Origin: Sabethes cyaneus
Taxonomy: Eukaryota; Arthropoda; Insecta; Diptera; Culicidae
Length of the DNA stretch: 64,000 nt
Assembly (NCBI RefSeq): GCF_943734655.1
Contig: NC_071355.1
Span: 192,087,939-192,151,938, forward strand
Reading direction: 5' to 3'
The translations under genes and the position numbers were made by a program. Below the pieces are notes generated by a model that saw only the letters and a program-made list of their open reading frames with translations, was not told the origin of the DNA and ran no database searches. Of this stretch, positions 33,617-44,514 are shown one piece after another (the stretch's first letter is position 1; each line of letters starts with the position of its first letter).

Positions 33617-36061
33617 ATGGTTCTCCCGAGCAGAGTTCAGAGAATGTATGGACGGCGGCCTGAAGGTGCAGAGCGCGAGTTAGTGAAATTGGAAGTGAAA
33701 TTAGCCAGACTGAAGAACAGACAGCTTTTTCTGTTGAACTGTCGAAGAATGAAAGTGATTCCACACTTTTTGAATTTCTCTGTCCGCTTCAACGTTGACA
33801 ACGATCAATCAGTTATCGAGCTGGATAGAGCGATGAACAAGTTCAAACAAAAAGTGCTCAGTGTTCTGATATCAGACACAATGCGAAGTGTGAGACGGAA
33901 TCAGCAAACGGTTGAACAAAAGCGCGATCTGCTAGAGCGGATGGTTGGTGAAGAAGATTTCATGATGCTGTTACGTAAAGCGTCCAGAAAAGGCAATCGA
34001 GTTTTTGAACAATGCAAACAGCGACAAACGCAAAAAATGGAAAATTTGAAATTTAAGAAAGCGAATTTGAACGGATGTGAGAATTTGGTACTAAATTGTA
34101 CAGACGCTGTCCTACCGGATTATCTCACTCGGTCGCTTCAGTTAGGTAGTGGCTTCAATAATCCAAATCCGCATGATGTTCCGTATGTTCGTTTGCTGTC
34201 AGAAATAGAAAGCACGATACAGTATATACCCGAGGCCGATATTATTCGCCACGATGTATCAAATGCAATTGTGAATCATATAAATTACACGAAACAACCG
34301 TTTCATGATGAGAATGAATGTTTGCGACAGGATTTGCAGAAATCCAGGCGTTTTCTGAAAAATCGTAGCGATCTGTTGGTTACAAAAGCAGATAAAGGTA
34401 AAACAATTGTCATTATGGATCGTGGCGAATATGATACGAAAATGCAATCGCTTGTTAATGATGATGAAACCTACGAACGTCTAATCAGAGATCCCACAAC
34501 TGTTACCTTAAAGAAAATCAATTTAATCATTGACAAGTGGTGTAACGAAGGCTATATTGAACCATCTGTAAAGGGGCAGCTGAAATTGTTTAATTGCAAC
34601 CCGCCACGAGTATATGGACTACCTAAGACGCACAAAGAGGGTAGACCATTAAGAATAATAGTCTCAACTATCGGAACGGCGACGTACAGAATGGCAAAAT
34701 ATCTGTCTAATATCCTGAATCATATTGTGGGAAAAACGCCGCATCATATAACAAACAGTTTCGAATTTGTGAACGATATACGTGAACAAAATTTGCAGCC
34801 AAATACCATTCTGTTTTCCTTGGACGTAGTTTCTCTTTTCACAAACGTGCCTGTGGACTTCGCGCTGGAATCGGTTGATCAACGATGGAATGAAATAGAG
34901 CAGCATACTTGTATCGAAAAATGTAGTTTTATGGAAATGCTAAAAGTGGTACTGGAATCAACCTTTTTCCAGTACAATGGTGGATTTTTCCGGCAAAAAT
35001 TTGGAATTCCAATGGGTTCACCTCTTTCTCCGGTAGTTGCAAACATTGTGCTGGAACGTATAGAACAGGCGGCCTTGGAAAAACTAGAACAACGTGGAGT
35101 AAACCCTGTTTTCTATATGCGCTATGTAGATGACTGTATAATGGGCGCCGAAGCTGAACATGTGGACGAGATCCTTGGCGTCTTTAATAGTTTCCACCAG
35201 AGAATGCAGTTCACCGTCGAGTTGGAGATGAATGAACAGTTGAAATTCCTAGACACCATCCTACGAAGACATGAAGGGAAAATAACAACAGAGTGGTCGC
35301 CGAAAGATCCGAATAGTAGATATTTGGATTACAACTCAGTCAGTCCGTTTTGTCATAAGAAAAATACTGCAGTTGCTTTAGTTGACAGGGCCTTAAAGTT
35401 AACAGATGCTAATTTCAGACCAAAAACATTACTAACAGTTAAATCTATGTTATTTAAAAATAATTATCCTAGATATTTTGTACAAGAGATTATAAAACAA
35501 AGATTACATAGAATGTACAACACGCTAGAGGTACCGACCAAAGAAACAACTAAACAATTTGTAACAATTCCCTATGTTGCCGGTTTGGGTGAAAAGCTAT
35601 GTAGGTATTTGAAGCAATTCAATATTGACGTATCTCACAAACCAACTGATAAAGTAAAAGACGTTTTATTTACAAAACTAAAAGATAAAATCACAAAGGA
35701 CAAAAACACAAATGTAGTGTACGAAATCAGTTGCGGACAATGTCAAAAGTCATACATAGGAGAAACTAGTCAGTTTTTGCACAAACGAATTGAACAGCAT
35801 AAATATACGATAAAATCTAAAACAGTTGGTGGTACAGGTTTGACGCAACACTTTTACGAAACAGGACATAAATTTAATTTTGACGAGGCTAAAATAGTAG
35901 AAAAGATTTCCAAACATAACACCAGGCTGATTGCTGAAACGTTTCATATTAAGATTAGAGGTGAGGATAACATCGTAAACAAACAAATTGATTCTGTAGC
36001 TTTCAAAACCGCCTACAACCCTGTGATACAAAAACTTGGGAGAAAGCAGAACAGAAGATAG
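33617..36061 (+). CDS. Penelope-like element protein: reverse transcriptase + GIY-YIG endonuclease, intact
   Basis: A single uninterrupted ORF of 814 codons. The ATG at 33617 is chosen; the frame is open a few codons further, but without an ATG. Residues 1-235 form a charged, partly helical N-terminal region. The RT core follows: YGLPKTHKEGRPLRIIVS near 333-350, catalytic Asp in FSLDVVSLFTNVP (Asp about 403), GIPMGSPLSPVVAN (463-476), YVDD (503-506) and LKFLDTIL after it. The C-terminal endonuclease has YEI (702-704), a CxxC pair in CGQC and SYIGET (712-717) with Arg about 724, the Penelope variant of GIY-YIG. All catalytic motifs look intact. The protein copies the element RNA and nicks the target DNA. 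It could be active if transcribed. Confidence 0.95.
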   Translation: MVLPSRVQRMYGRRPEGAERELVKLEVKLARLKNRQLFLLNCRRMKVIPHFLNFSVRFNVDNDQSVIELDRAMNKFKQKVLSVLISDTMRSVRRNQQTVEQKRDLLERMVGEEDFMMLLRKASRKGNRVFEQCKQRQTQKMENLKFKKANLNGCENLVLNCTDAVLPDYLTRSLQLGSGFNNPNPHDVPYVRLLSEIESTIQYIPEADIIRHDVSNAIVNHINYTKQPFHDENECLRQDLQKSRRFLKNRSDLLVTKADKGKTIVIMDRGEYDTKMQSLVNDDETYERLIRDPTTVTLKKINLIIDKWCNEGYIEPSVKGQLKLFNCNPPRVYGLPKTHKEGRPLRIIVSTIGTATYRMAKYLSNILNHIVGKTPHHITNSFEFVNDIREQNLQPNTILFSLDVVSLFTNVPVDFALESVDQRWNEIEQHTCIEKCSFMEMLKVVLESTFFQYNGGFFRQKFGIPMGSPLSPVVANIVLERIEQAALEKLEQRGVNPVFYMRYVDDCIMGAEAEHVDEILGVFNSFHQRMQFTVELEMNEQLKFLDTILRRHEGKITTEWSPKDPNSRYLDYNSVSPFCHKKNTAVALVDRALKLTDANFRPKTLLTVKSMLFKNNYPRYFVQEIIKQRLHRMYNTLEVPTKETTKQFVTIPYVAGLGEKLCRYLKQFNIDVSHKPTDKVKDVLFTKLKDKITKDKNTNVVYEISCGQCQKSYIGETSQFLHKRIEQHKYTIKSKTVGGTGLTQHFYETGHKFNFDEAKIVEKISKHNTRLIAETFHIKIRGEDNIVNKQIDSVAFKTAYNPVIQKLGRKQNRR

Positions 36062-36288
36062 TTTATGTATTATGTGTTTGTAAAGAGATAGAGTGTGTAG
36101 TGTTAAGACGCAAAATGTGTAAGTCTGAATTTAAATTTAATTTGTAATATGTGTAATTTGTTAAATACATCGTTTTTAGTGTCCGCAAATGATGAGTGAA
36201 AGCCAGTAAGTAACTCGAAACGTACGGACAGACTGGCACTTGAATTTGAATTTATTTTCGCCGAAAACCGCCGATCACAAGAAGCAAA
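36062..36288 (+). repeat. Penelope-like terminal repeat (pLTR), right
   Basis: 3' UTR of the complete copy, near-identical to the left repeat; one visible difference is CAAATGATGAG for CAGATGATGAG. It stops after GAAGCAAAC, earlier than the other two copies, at the target duplication. Confidence 0.88.
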
Positions 36289-36302
36289 CTATTTGACCAA
36301 CT
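36289..36302. repeat. 14-bp target-site duplication, right
   Basis: CTATTTGACCAACT, exact match to 30920-30933. Confidence 0.85.
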
Positions 36303-36339
36303 TAACGTAATCAGCATTTTATCTGTTTATCAGACCTGA

Positions 36340-37030
36340 TATCTTACCCAGTTGGCTCAACCATTTTATTTGATAATTGGGTCTCTTGTTTGGTTTATAT
36401 GTTTGATAAGCCTGCTTGTTTGGTCCGTCTGCTCAGTGTGTCTAGCTGGTCCATCTGTCCGATTCGTCCATCAGGTCTATCCGTCTCGCCAATCTGGCTG
36501 CACCGTCCGCCTGGTTTGTGTGGTCTATCCGTTTGACCCGTTTATCTGGTCCATCTGTATGCCCAAGTAACAATGTAAGTTTTATTGCACTCTTATAGTG
36601 GACCAATTTTGGTCATAAAAGCCATAATAAGAGTGTGATAAAACCCAAATTGTTGCTTGGGTGTTCTGTGTATCTGGTGCGTCTATCAACTCCGTCGCAT
36701 TCGTCTACATGGTCCATTTGTCTGGACCGTCGGTATAATCGACTGTCTGTTCCATCCGTCTCGTCAATTCGGTTGGTCCGTCTATCCGATTGGTTTGTAT
36801 GGTCCATCTATCTGGTCCATCAGTGTGCTTCATCTATTTGGTTTGCTTTTGTGTTCCGTCTATCTGGTCCGAAAGTTAGACCCGCCTGTCTGCTCAGTCT
36901 GTTTAGTCTGCCAGCCTGGTCCATCTGTCTAGTTCGCCAGTTTGGTCCAAATCTGATTCGTCAATCTGGCCCATCTATCAGGTTTGTCTGAGTTGTCCGT
37001 CTGTTTGGTCCATCGTCATTAAGTTAGTCA
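36340..37030. repeat. degenerate minisatellite, CTGGTCCATCTGTCT type
   Basis: Irregular units of CTGGTCCRTCTGTYTGGTCC-like sequence, the reverse complement of the array at 27603-28015. It is interrupted by a palindromic MITE (36562-36661). Open frames within are repeat artefacts. Confidence 0.78.
36562..36661. mobile_element. palindromic MITE, copy C
   Basis: Ends CCCAAGTAACAATG and CAAATTGTTGCTTGGG, centre GACCAATTTTGGTC, 100 bp. It splits the minisatellite. TA duplication not evident. Confidence 0.82.
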
Positions 37031-37489
37031 GTATAGTGAATACCTTCTGTTTGGTAGGTTTCTTATTACGGCTGTCAAGCTTTGAATAGTATGGTTGTCT
37101 AGTTGATTGCTATTGAAAATTGAATTGATCATTACGCATTAATGTTTGTGCAAATGTCTACGTTCATTAGTTTGAAGCATTAACGAAAATTGTATGAATA
37201 TAGAATACCAAAAGTTTGCCAACACTCAGTGTTATTTAATCTTTCACGATTTCTTTTGCAAAGAGATTATTATGCAACTCGTTTCACTGTCAGTTTTATC
37301 TATAGAATATACATCTCACTTGGAAGAGGAATCAGGAATAAGCCAAAAAGCGCAACGTGAGGATGATAATTGAATCGTTGTCCCCCCGACTCCTAAGATG
37401 AGCATCTGTGTTGTACGTTCACACTGAACATAGGTATTGGGTACAAACACACCTCTGATAGACACTATAAAATGACGTTATTGACCCGC

Positions 37490-38760
37490 CAGTCTTCAAT
37501 TACAATTCTCCGATTCTACTAGTTCCAAAGAAGTCAGAAACTTCTGAGAAACATTGAAGATTAATTCTAGACTATCGTCAGTTGAATAAAAATTTGCTGG
37601 CTGATAAATTCCCCCTACCAAGGATTGACGATATTCTCGGTCAACTTGGTAGAGAGAAATGTGTGGATTCCACCAGATCCAGATAGAGAATAATTCTAGA
37701 CACATAATAGCATTCTCACTGCCTAAACGTGGTCATTTTTAATTAAAACGGTTGCCTTTTGGACTCTATATACAATATACCCAAACAGCTTCCAGAGAAT
37801 GATTAGGAGCTTAAGAGTGTGCTTTCCTCTATATTGATGATGTTATCGTCATAGGTTGCTTAATAGAATAATCTAAAACAAGTTTTTAATTATTTCAGGA
37901 ATAGAAACTTAAAGCTAAACTCGACCAAATGGTTTTTGCTTCTAAAGAGAAGTAGTATTTATTGGACACAAAATTACAGATCATGGAATTTTACATGATA
38001 ATTCCAAATTCGATCTAGTCATAAGCTTTGTAACCGTCTGCAATTATTAAAGCAGATTTATACCATATTTTGCGCATGCATGTGTCAGTCTGAACAAGCT
38101 TTTACGGAAAGAAACCGTCTTAAATTGAACTACAGAATGCCAAACTTCATTTGAAACATTAAAAATGGCTTTGTTAACATCAAGGATATTGCAATATACC
38201 GACTTCAGCAAACTATTTATACTAACAACAGATGCCTCCAATTATGCGTGCGGCGCTGTATTGTCTCAATAACATAACCTAGGTTATCTATTGCCTCGTT
38301 CGCTAGTCGCGCATTCACAAAAAAAAGCGAACGAAACAAGCACTTTATCGATAAGGGATTAGGAGCCATTCACTGGGCTGTAATGCATTTAAAACCCTAT
38401 TCTCGTCTATCATCGTCCACTTATAAATTTATTCGGAATGAAAAATCTCAAAACTAACTCAAACAGCTGGAACAAATCAAAGAAACAAATTTTTAATGTA
38501 GCAGATCTAGTTTATTTGAGAAATTAAAGTAGAAAAAAATTGGATCCACAAAACGGTCCTTTCACAGTTACAAAATCAAATGCCGTTATTCAAGAAAATA
38601 ACACAAACCAAACAATTGAAGTCGTAAATCTAGGCCTATCAAATTTATATAACACCGAAGAAAAATAAAACATCCGAACCATGAAAATTTTAATAACAGC
38701 GAAGCGGCTACGCCATTCTTTTTTGGGTGGGAGGTGTGGCAGATCAAATAAAATACTCAT
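37490..38760 (+). pseudogene. Ty3/Gypsy pol relic
   Basis: A plus-strand relic with many stops and frameshifts. RT pieces: ILLVPKKSE, LILDYRQLNKNLLADKFPLP followed by RIDDILGQLG, LPFGLYIQYTQTASREMIRS and LYIDDVIVIG (active site). The RNase H start is ILTTDASNYACGAVLSQ, followed by KPYSR and later an integrase C-terminal-like segment DLVYLRN...KKLDPQNGPFTVTKS. The order RT, RNase H, integrase is that of Ty3/Gypsy (17.6-like) elements. Part of RNase H and most of integrase are deleted, and no LTRs are recognised. Confidence 0.8.
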
Positions 38761-38810
38761 TTGAATAAAACATCCTTTGCAAACTTTTCTTCTCCAAAAA
38801 TAACATCGCA

Positions 38811-39080
38811 ATGGACCGAGAGCTGAGGAGAAAAATTTTGAGGTGCGGCAAGCCCAGTCCTGGCATTTCCATCCGGAATATGGCTAGAAGGTACGAAGCC
38901 AACTATGAAACCACGCGGAACATTCTCGCTCGAGAAGGCTATATATATATATAGCTTGCAGTGTCAGGAGACATTCGAATCGACACCTGAAGCAGAATTT
39001 AGTAGCCATGAAGCGGGCTAGGCATTTGTACCAGCAACTTTTGATGGAATTCAACGGAAATACCTACTTTGATGCAGATT
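38811..39080 (+). pseudogene. Tc1/mariner transposase scrap
   Basis: The start MDRELRRKILRCGKPSPGIS and RNMARRYEANYETTRNILAR is a helix-turn-helix N-terminus. After an internal deletion and an AT run, a second frame reads MKRARHLYQQLLMEFNGNTY followed by FDADSYS, matching the segment around the first catalytic Asp. The rest is gone. Confidence 0.65.
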
Positions 39081-39116
39081 CTTATTCACTCACCTTCGTT
39101 GAGTTTATTTATAGTC

Positions 39117-39190
39117 GGCTTAGTGGTGTAATTGGGTAAACAACACGCTCAACTAGAGATTGAGAGCTGTGAGTTCGACTCTCACCTTCG
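39117..39190 (+). ncRNA. tRNA-like unit (SINE head or tRNA pseudogene)
   Basis: Has an A-box-like TAGTGGTGTAATTGGGT and a B-box-like GAGTTCGACTC. Folds into an anticodon arm CTCAA-CTAGAGA-TTGAG (7-nt loop) and a perfect T arm GTGAG-TTCGACT-CTCAC. The acceptor ends do not pair well, so a functional tRNA is unlikely. The sequence CTCACCTTCGYTRAGTTTAT occurs both just before it (39089-39108) and at its end (39181-39200), suggesting a broken tandem of tRNA-like units. Confidence 0.5.
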
Positions 39191-39290
39191 CTAAGTTTAT
39201 ATTTTTGGCCTAATATCAAGAACTTTTCAGTTTGCCTGAATCGCAAACATTAAGCATTTATTCTTCCCCAACAGAAAAAAATTCTTATTA

Positions 39291-39538
39291 GGATACGGAA
39301 GGGTATTTTCGGCCTATTTCTAAATTCAGCCTATTTTCCCTGTCTTTCGCTATTATTTATACTTTGCCGATATACAATATTAATATGTTATAAATATTTT
39401 TTTAAAGATGTTAGTAATCTACTGTTTTTTTATTAAAAGAACATCAAAACTATCTGTTATTCCACTAGAACTAGGCCTGGGTCGAAAAAATAGATGCAAT
39501 CGCTTAATGGGCTGAAAATACCCTCCCGTATCCTGCCT
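39291..39538. repeat. short inverted repeat pair
   Basis: AGGATACGGAAGGGTATTTT near the left border and AAAATACCCTCCCGTATCCT near the right border are inverted with one mismatch, continuing into GGCC/GGGC. Possibly the ends of a ~250 bp decayed DNA transposon. Confidence 0.5.
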
Positions 39539-39539
39539 A

Positions 39540-42500
39540 TCTTCTAGCCAAATACAGCAAAGCAACTAAGTCTAATTGCTACATTCCATTAGTAATTTGA
39601 TCGTCTGATCTATTGTTTCAGAGATTAGACAACCATCTATTAATGCAGTCTCGTTTGGACCAGATTTGAGCATACCAGGACAAATTTGCTGGACTACCGT
39701 ACCTCGAGGTCAACTGGAAGGTACAGAATTTTTCCATGTCGAATTCACTAAAATGTCAAAATACTGCATGTTGCAAGTAAACAATATTTAAACATTAATG
39801 CTGTATAAAAACCCTGTAACCCTGTATAAAACCCTGTTCACATATTAAATATGGATTAAGTAAATACTGACTCGAGTTTGATGATTGAGGATCTGCTGAA
39901 TTCTGGAGACGGGTGTTTTATGTACTCTAAAGATTTTCAAATGAAGATATTCAATTGCAACTGCATCGATTATTGCTAAACTAGGGAGAAAGCTACACAC
40001 TGTGAGATTGGTTCTATTTTGCTCAACCTTAAATAGAGCAATTTCAGATAAAATGAGAAAATGGTTCAACTGGCCCTCTCCGATGTGAGTGAAAATTTCA
40101 ACACGCTTTCCGTGAATGGAAAAACTGCTTTCTGTGAATGGAAAAACTGGTGAGACAAGACTAGCTTTTAACATAAGTGTGTGTGTTTCCACATATTTTC
40201 CAAAAAATCGTATCTTCAAATCTGTTAGTTACAGCGGAATAATGTCTAGGGAAAACCAGTAGAAAATTAATTTCAACTTTATAAATTCTAATTCTATTTT
40301 AAAAAAAACAATTTTAGCTTTTCCATCGCACGATTTTCCTAAAAATGCCAACAAACTAATAAAAAATAAAGTAAAGCTTTCTATGGAATGGAGGAAAAAT
40401 TCTAAAATATATTTTTAGTGAGAAGCCTGTTTAAAAATTTTCAATTTTGTTATCATATGAATCAAATACCAACAACAATTGCCCGCATTAATTGAAACAA
40501 TACTCGAACCATAGACATTACCATCTATCTTCCAACCTAGAACCATTTGTGAAATGGTGCCGCACCGTACCAGAACTGTTGCCTGATATAATATCAACTA
40601 TATTAGTTATGGTTATTCGACAAGTAACCATAAAAACAATGGGTCGTTAAGAATGTTCACCGTACGAAAACGAGTGATTTTCCATACATATTTTTGAAGC
40701 GTAGGATATGATGAACATAATGATAATGGTTGAATCATAATGTAAATGGTAGACGCCATCAAAGTTTTTGTTATCGGAATGTACTGTAACCGTTGATTGT
40801 ATGGTGATTATATAAGGATTATAATAGCGATATGGTTATGACCATTTTCACAGCTGTTTTCATTTATGCGGGTGAGCCATTATTTGGTTAAACAAAAAAA
40901 AACACGTTTCGAGAACACGGTGATAAACAAACTTGTTAATATCAAACGTCCAAAACTACGCAAGATAAATTAGTTTATTCATCGAATTACCGTTCTTGAT
41001 AGGAGCTCAGGTTCGGCTCAGTCTCGTCCACGTGGAACCGACACTAATTGAGCGTGATGCATCAGTCATGCATGAAAGACCATGCGAATTTATAGCCGGG
41101 GGCAGGCTTTTTCGGAAAATGAAACGCTATCTGCTAACGCTAGCGTGCGTAAAATAATAGACGAACTCGAACAACGCAAAGCAAAGCCGTAGAATCATGA
41201 TTATTAACAACTGGTTTAGAAAGAAGATTTTAAAGGATTGTTATTACGAAACTGAGACTGGATGAGTTTCGACTCACTCAAATGTTGAATCTTCGAGGAA
41301 GGTTAAACGATTTTGAAATGTTTTTCGAAACAGAAACAGAAAAGTAGACAAAATATGTTTGTCTATTCGTTTGTTATAGAAACCCGAATCGAATAAAATT
41401 TCAAACGCATCCACGACTTTTACGGAGAGATTAAATCTGTATCGGTTCAGCAAACAACTGTCCGATAAGCATCTTTTACGACATATCTTGTCTGCCAGCA
41501 GCTTAGCAATAAATCATGATAATACTAGAGGTGACAATCTAGCGAACAGTTTCTACAGCTGCTTTTAAAATTTTCAACATCCACAAACTCTTTAGAAAAG
41601 GATTTTCGCTGTGTTCATGGTTGAGTGACGTCAACGAACCCCGATGTGATTTGGTGTAATGGAAAAGTGTGCCGTTTTTCAACAGTAATCTGCCGTCACG
41701 GAGCATTTGGTTTTCAATGTTCTACGCCGGGCACGAGAGTTAACGACGACGATGCGGAAGGAAGCATCTGCTTAGCAATCGCACCGGAACGATGCTCCAC
41801 CAGTAGGTATTATATGTTTACAAGTTAGGCACTACTGAGGCAGAGTTCCGACTCCTAAGCAAGCAAATCATAAATCAAAGAAAACGTTTAATATCATTTG
41901 CCTTGCCGTAAAATCTCGACGTAGCATGGCATATAATTCTGCTGTCGAATTCGTTGTTATCGGTCATTGGCAGTCACTGCGATTTGGGAGGATAACTGTG
42001 CTAAACTGGTTCGTTTGGACTATAATTTTGCGCTTTAAAATTATGATAAAAGTTACCATTAAATATATTGAGGCACAAGGATTCTCCTAGGCTGTTCTCG
42101 ACAGTTGCGTACTTTGTAAGAAGAAAAAAATTGCAGGAGCATAGCGCACCGATAGGTGAATCTAAACAAGACCTCCGCACTGATACTGCATCGAGCGTAT
42201 TTCGAAACTCGCGTAAAAAGCAATCAGCGTAAATCATTTCCACCGCCTACACAGTCCGTGGTGGCGGTGGCGGTGGTGGTACCTGGTTCAGGGGTCTATC
42301 AGGTTTCCGCTACTGGTCTACCCACAGCCAGGCTCGTCGAACGAGGTCGAAATGTACAGAGCGTCGCGAGAGCAAAAAAAAAAAACACACGAAAAGAGGG
42401 AAAAATTGATGTGCAAATTAAATTTGCCGCAACCCGAGAACATGATTTATTCACGGTTTTTTTCGTTTTTTCGCGTACCTGCTCGGTTAAACAGTACAAA

Positions 42501-43974
42501 GTGGCACGGGGCAGGAAAACCAATCCCTGAACGATATCAATCAGTTTTCAACGCACAGAAAGAGCCAAAAGAGAACAAAACAAAAAGTGTAAGGATAATT
42601 TGTAAACTTTGGCCATTTCGCCGCGTGCGTAATGAAGTGAACAATCAAGAGGCATTTCCGTAACCTCTCGGAAGGATAATGTTAGTGAAAAGGTTGAGGA
42701 GAATATTTCACGAAAGTTGTTTTGGCAATACATTTTACCACGGCTGACTGCAATTGGCATTTTCTAATTCCCCCGGGAGAGATTACATTTGTTTACCCTT
42801 GTAATGCTTGGAAGTCAGCAGAAACTGAATAATATTCTAATGACATAAAATGGGGTTTTAATCACGGGGGTTGTTTGCCAACATATTGGAAAATAATAAA
42901 TAGACATAAAATTTATGAACTATATAAAATTGGCTGAAAAAAACGAGCCCTTTACTGCCCAGAAGCATCGACTAAAACCAATAAACTTAGCACATATTGC
43001 ATGATTGATAGCCGGTGCTTTCATACGATTAATGATGGGTGATCGGAAATGCTATAATAAATCTTTGTATCCTCTGCAGGATTGGTTAGATCTGTTGCTG
43101 TTCTCGGAAAACGGTAGCAAACTCGATTGCCAGTGCGTGCGAAAATGGTTCCTAATTGGGCTCAAGATGAACAGCGTGTCAGTAGGTAGATATTCGGAAA
43201 AACTTTTGCTTGAGGAAAAATTTTGCCGTCACTCAACTCACTGGGAGTAGGTAATTAAATATGACACTCAATTCATAGACTGTCGCCAACCGCCTGCCGT
43301 CGCGCCGCGCCGGTGGTTACCCACCCACTTTAATGTTTTTCATTTATTCGAGGCCAACACGTCCCCGAGGATACATATCAAGCGCCTCACTCCCGCCAGA
43401 AAGGATGCTCTGTTACGCAATTATTGCACATAATGTATACCACTCGGTGAAGCCCGGAGAATTTAAAGCACCGTGCAGTGGAATTAATATGAGAATGAAA
43501 ATTAAAATTTTACGCAGACTGCTCTATAATTACTCGGTCGGATGACGATGAGGCGCTGCTTCGCGTACACTACACTCGGGACTGGGCGGTGAACGGTCGT
43601 GCCGTTGATGTTGTTTACCGGTTCGTGTGCGGTAGGCAAAGCTCGGCTGCTTTCAAGGAAAAAGCTGGCGACAGCTGGATGTTAGATGTTAGATAATGCA
43701 GTTCCCCGCAACTTTCAGTAAAACGACTGAAACAATCCGTCGGATCGGATGTGTTTTTCGCTGGGGTTCCGCTTAATGCACGCTAAAGCTGCTCAAAGGT
43801 ATTTGAACGTTATGGTCCTATCATAACGTTGAAAAGACTTTTAAATAATAAGTATGACAATTTCCCCAGTTTATTAAAGTTACCTTCGATGATACAAAAG
43901 TATACGAAAATAAGAGAAATACGTGAATTTGTTTGCATCGTGAAACTTATAAACCATTAATGTTCGAAATCAGT
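39540..43974. other. intergenic, no gene recognised
   Basis: A 22-bp tandem doublet of TTYTGTGAATGGAAAAACTG lies at about 40108-40151. GC-richer patches at 41600-41800, 42150-42540 and 43270-43650 contain GGT/GGC runs and short open frames without splice or family support. A regulatory or first-exon role for the 43.3-43.7 kb patch is possible but not shown. Confidence 0.4.
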
Positions 43975-44095
43975 AAATATTCAAATCTTGAAATCTCCAA
44001 ATTTTTAAGTTATCCAAGTCTTTAAATTTACAAATTAACGGATTACCAAATCTTAAAGATCAAAATCTATAAGTCTCTAAATTCAGTAAACTTAT
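43975..44095. repeat. degenerate AAATCTT-rich low-complexity repeat
   Basis: A run of imperfect TCAAATCTTGAAATCTCC-like units of about 14-20 bp. Confidence 0.4.
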
Positions 44096-44514
44096 GAAAA
44101 AAGCAGTATCGAAATTTATAAGTACTCTGACGGTAACTCAAAATTTGTGTATTTTTGTCAAAAAGTATCCGCAAATCTCCGTTTCCTTGCAGATAAAAAC
44201 AAAATACCATGCGTTTCCATTGCATCCTCGCCAAGATCTTTAACAAATTGTACGTCAAAAACAAATAATCATCAACTTTTTAGAACAAAAAAAAAAAAAA
44301 AATTGCAGTCTCATTGGTGCTCAAACCAAGAAAACAAAAAAAACATTTTCGATACTTATAAAGCTACGAAAAATATTGAGCTTCAATCCAATGTTTTTAT
44401 TGGAATGTGAAAAGTGTCTGCTGTTAAATACCAAAATCACTAAAATGCAGTACAGAAACAGGACAGAAGCTATAATTTTTGTCGTTTAGACACGATCGCA
44501 TGGATGACGTAGTG

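Larger units (their letters stand above)
30934..36288. mobile_element. composite Penelope-like element insertion
   Basis: One 5.36 kb insertion bounded by 14-bp direct repeats. Order: an inverted 5'-truncated copy, a head-to-tail direct fragment holding only the 3' end of the ORF and the UTR, then a complete copy. The three share nearly identical sequence (one amino-acid difference between the large copies), so they arose together or very recently. Head-to-tail repeats with an inverted truncated piece are typical of Penelope-like elements, which insert by target-primed reverse transcription. Confidence 0.93.

Noticed and set aside
30934..36288. Possible LTR retrotransposon because of the direct terminal repeats
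   Set aside because: The RT and GIY-YIG endonuclease are of Penelope type. There is no gag, protease or integrase, and the repeats derive from tandem copies.
41625..43545. Host exons in the GC-richer patches
   Set aside because: Short frames without matching splice sites, and no protein family recognised on either strand.
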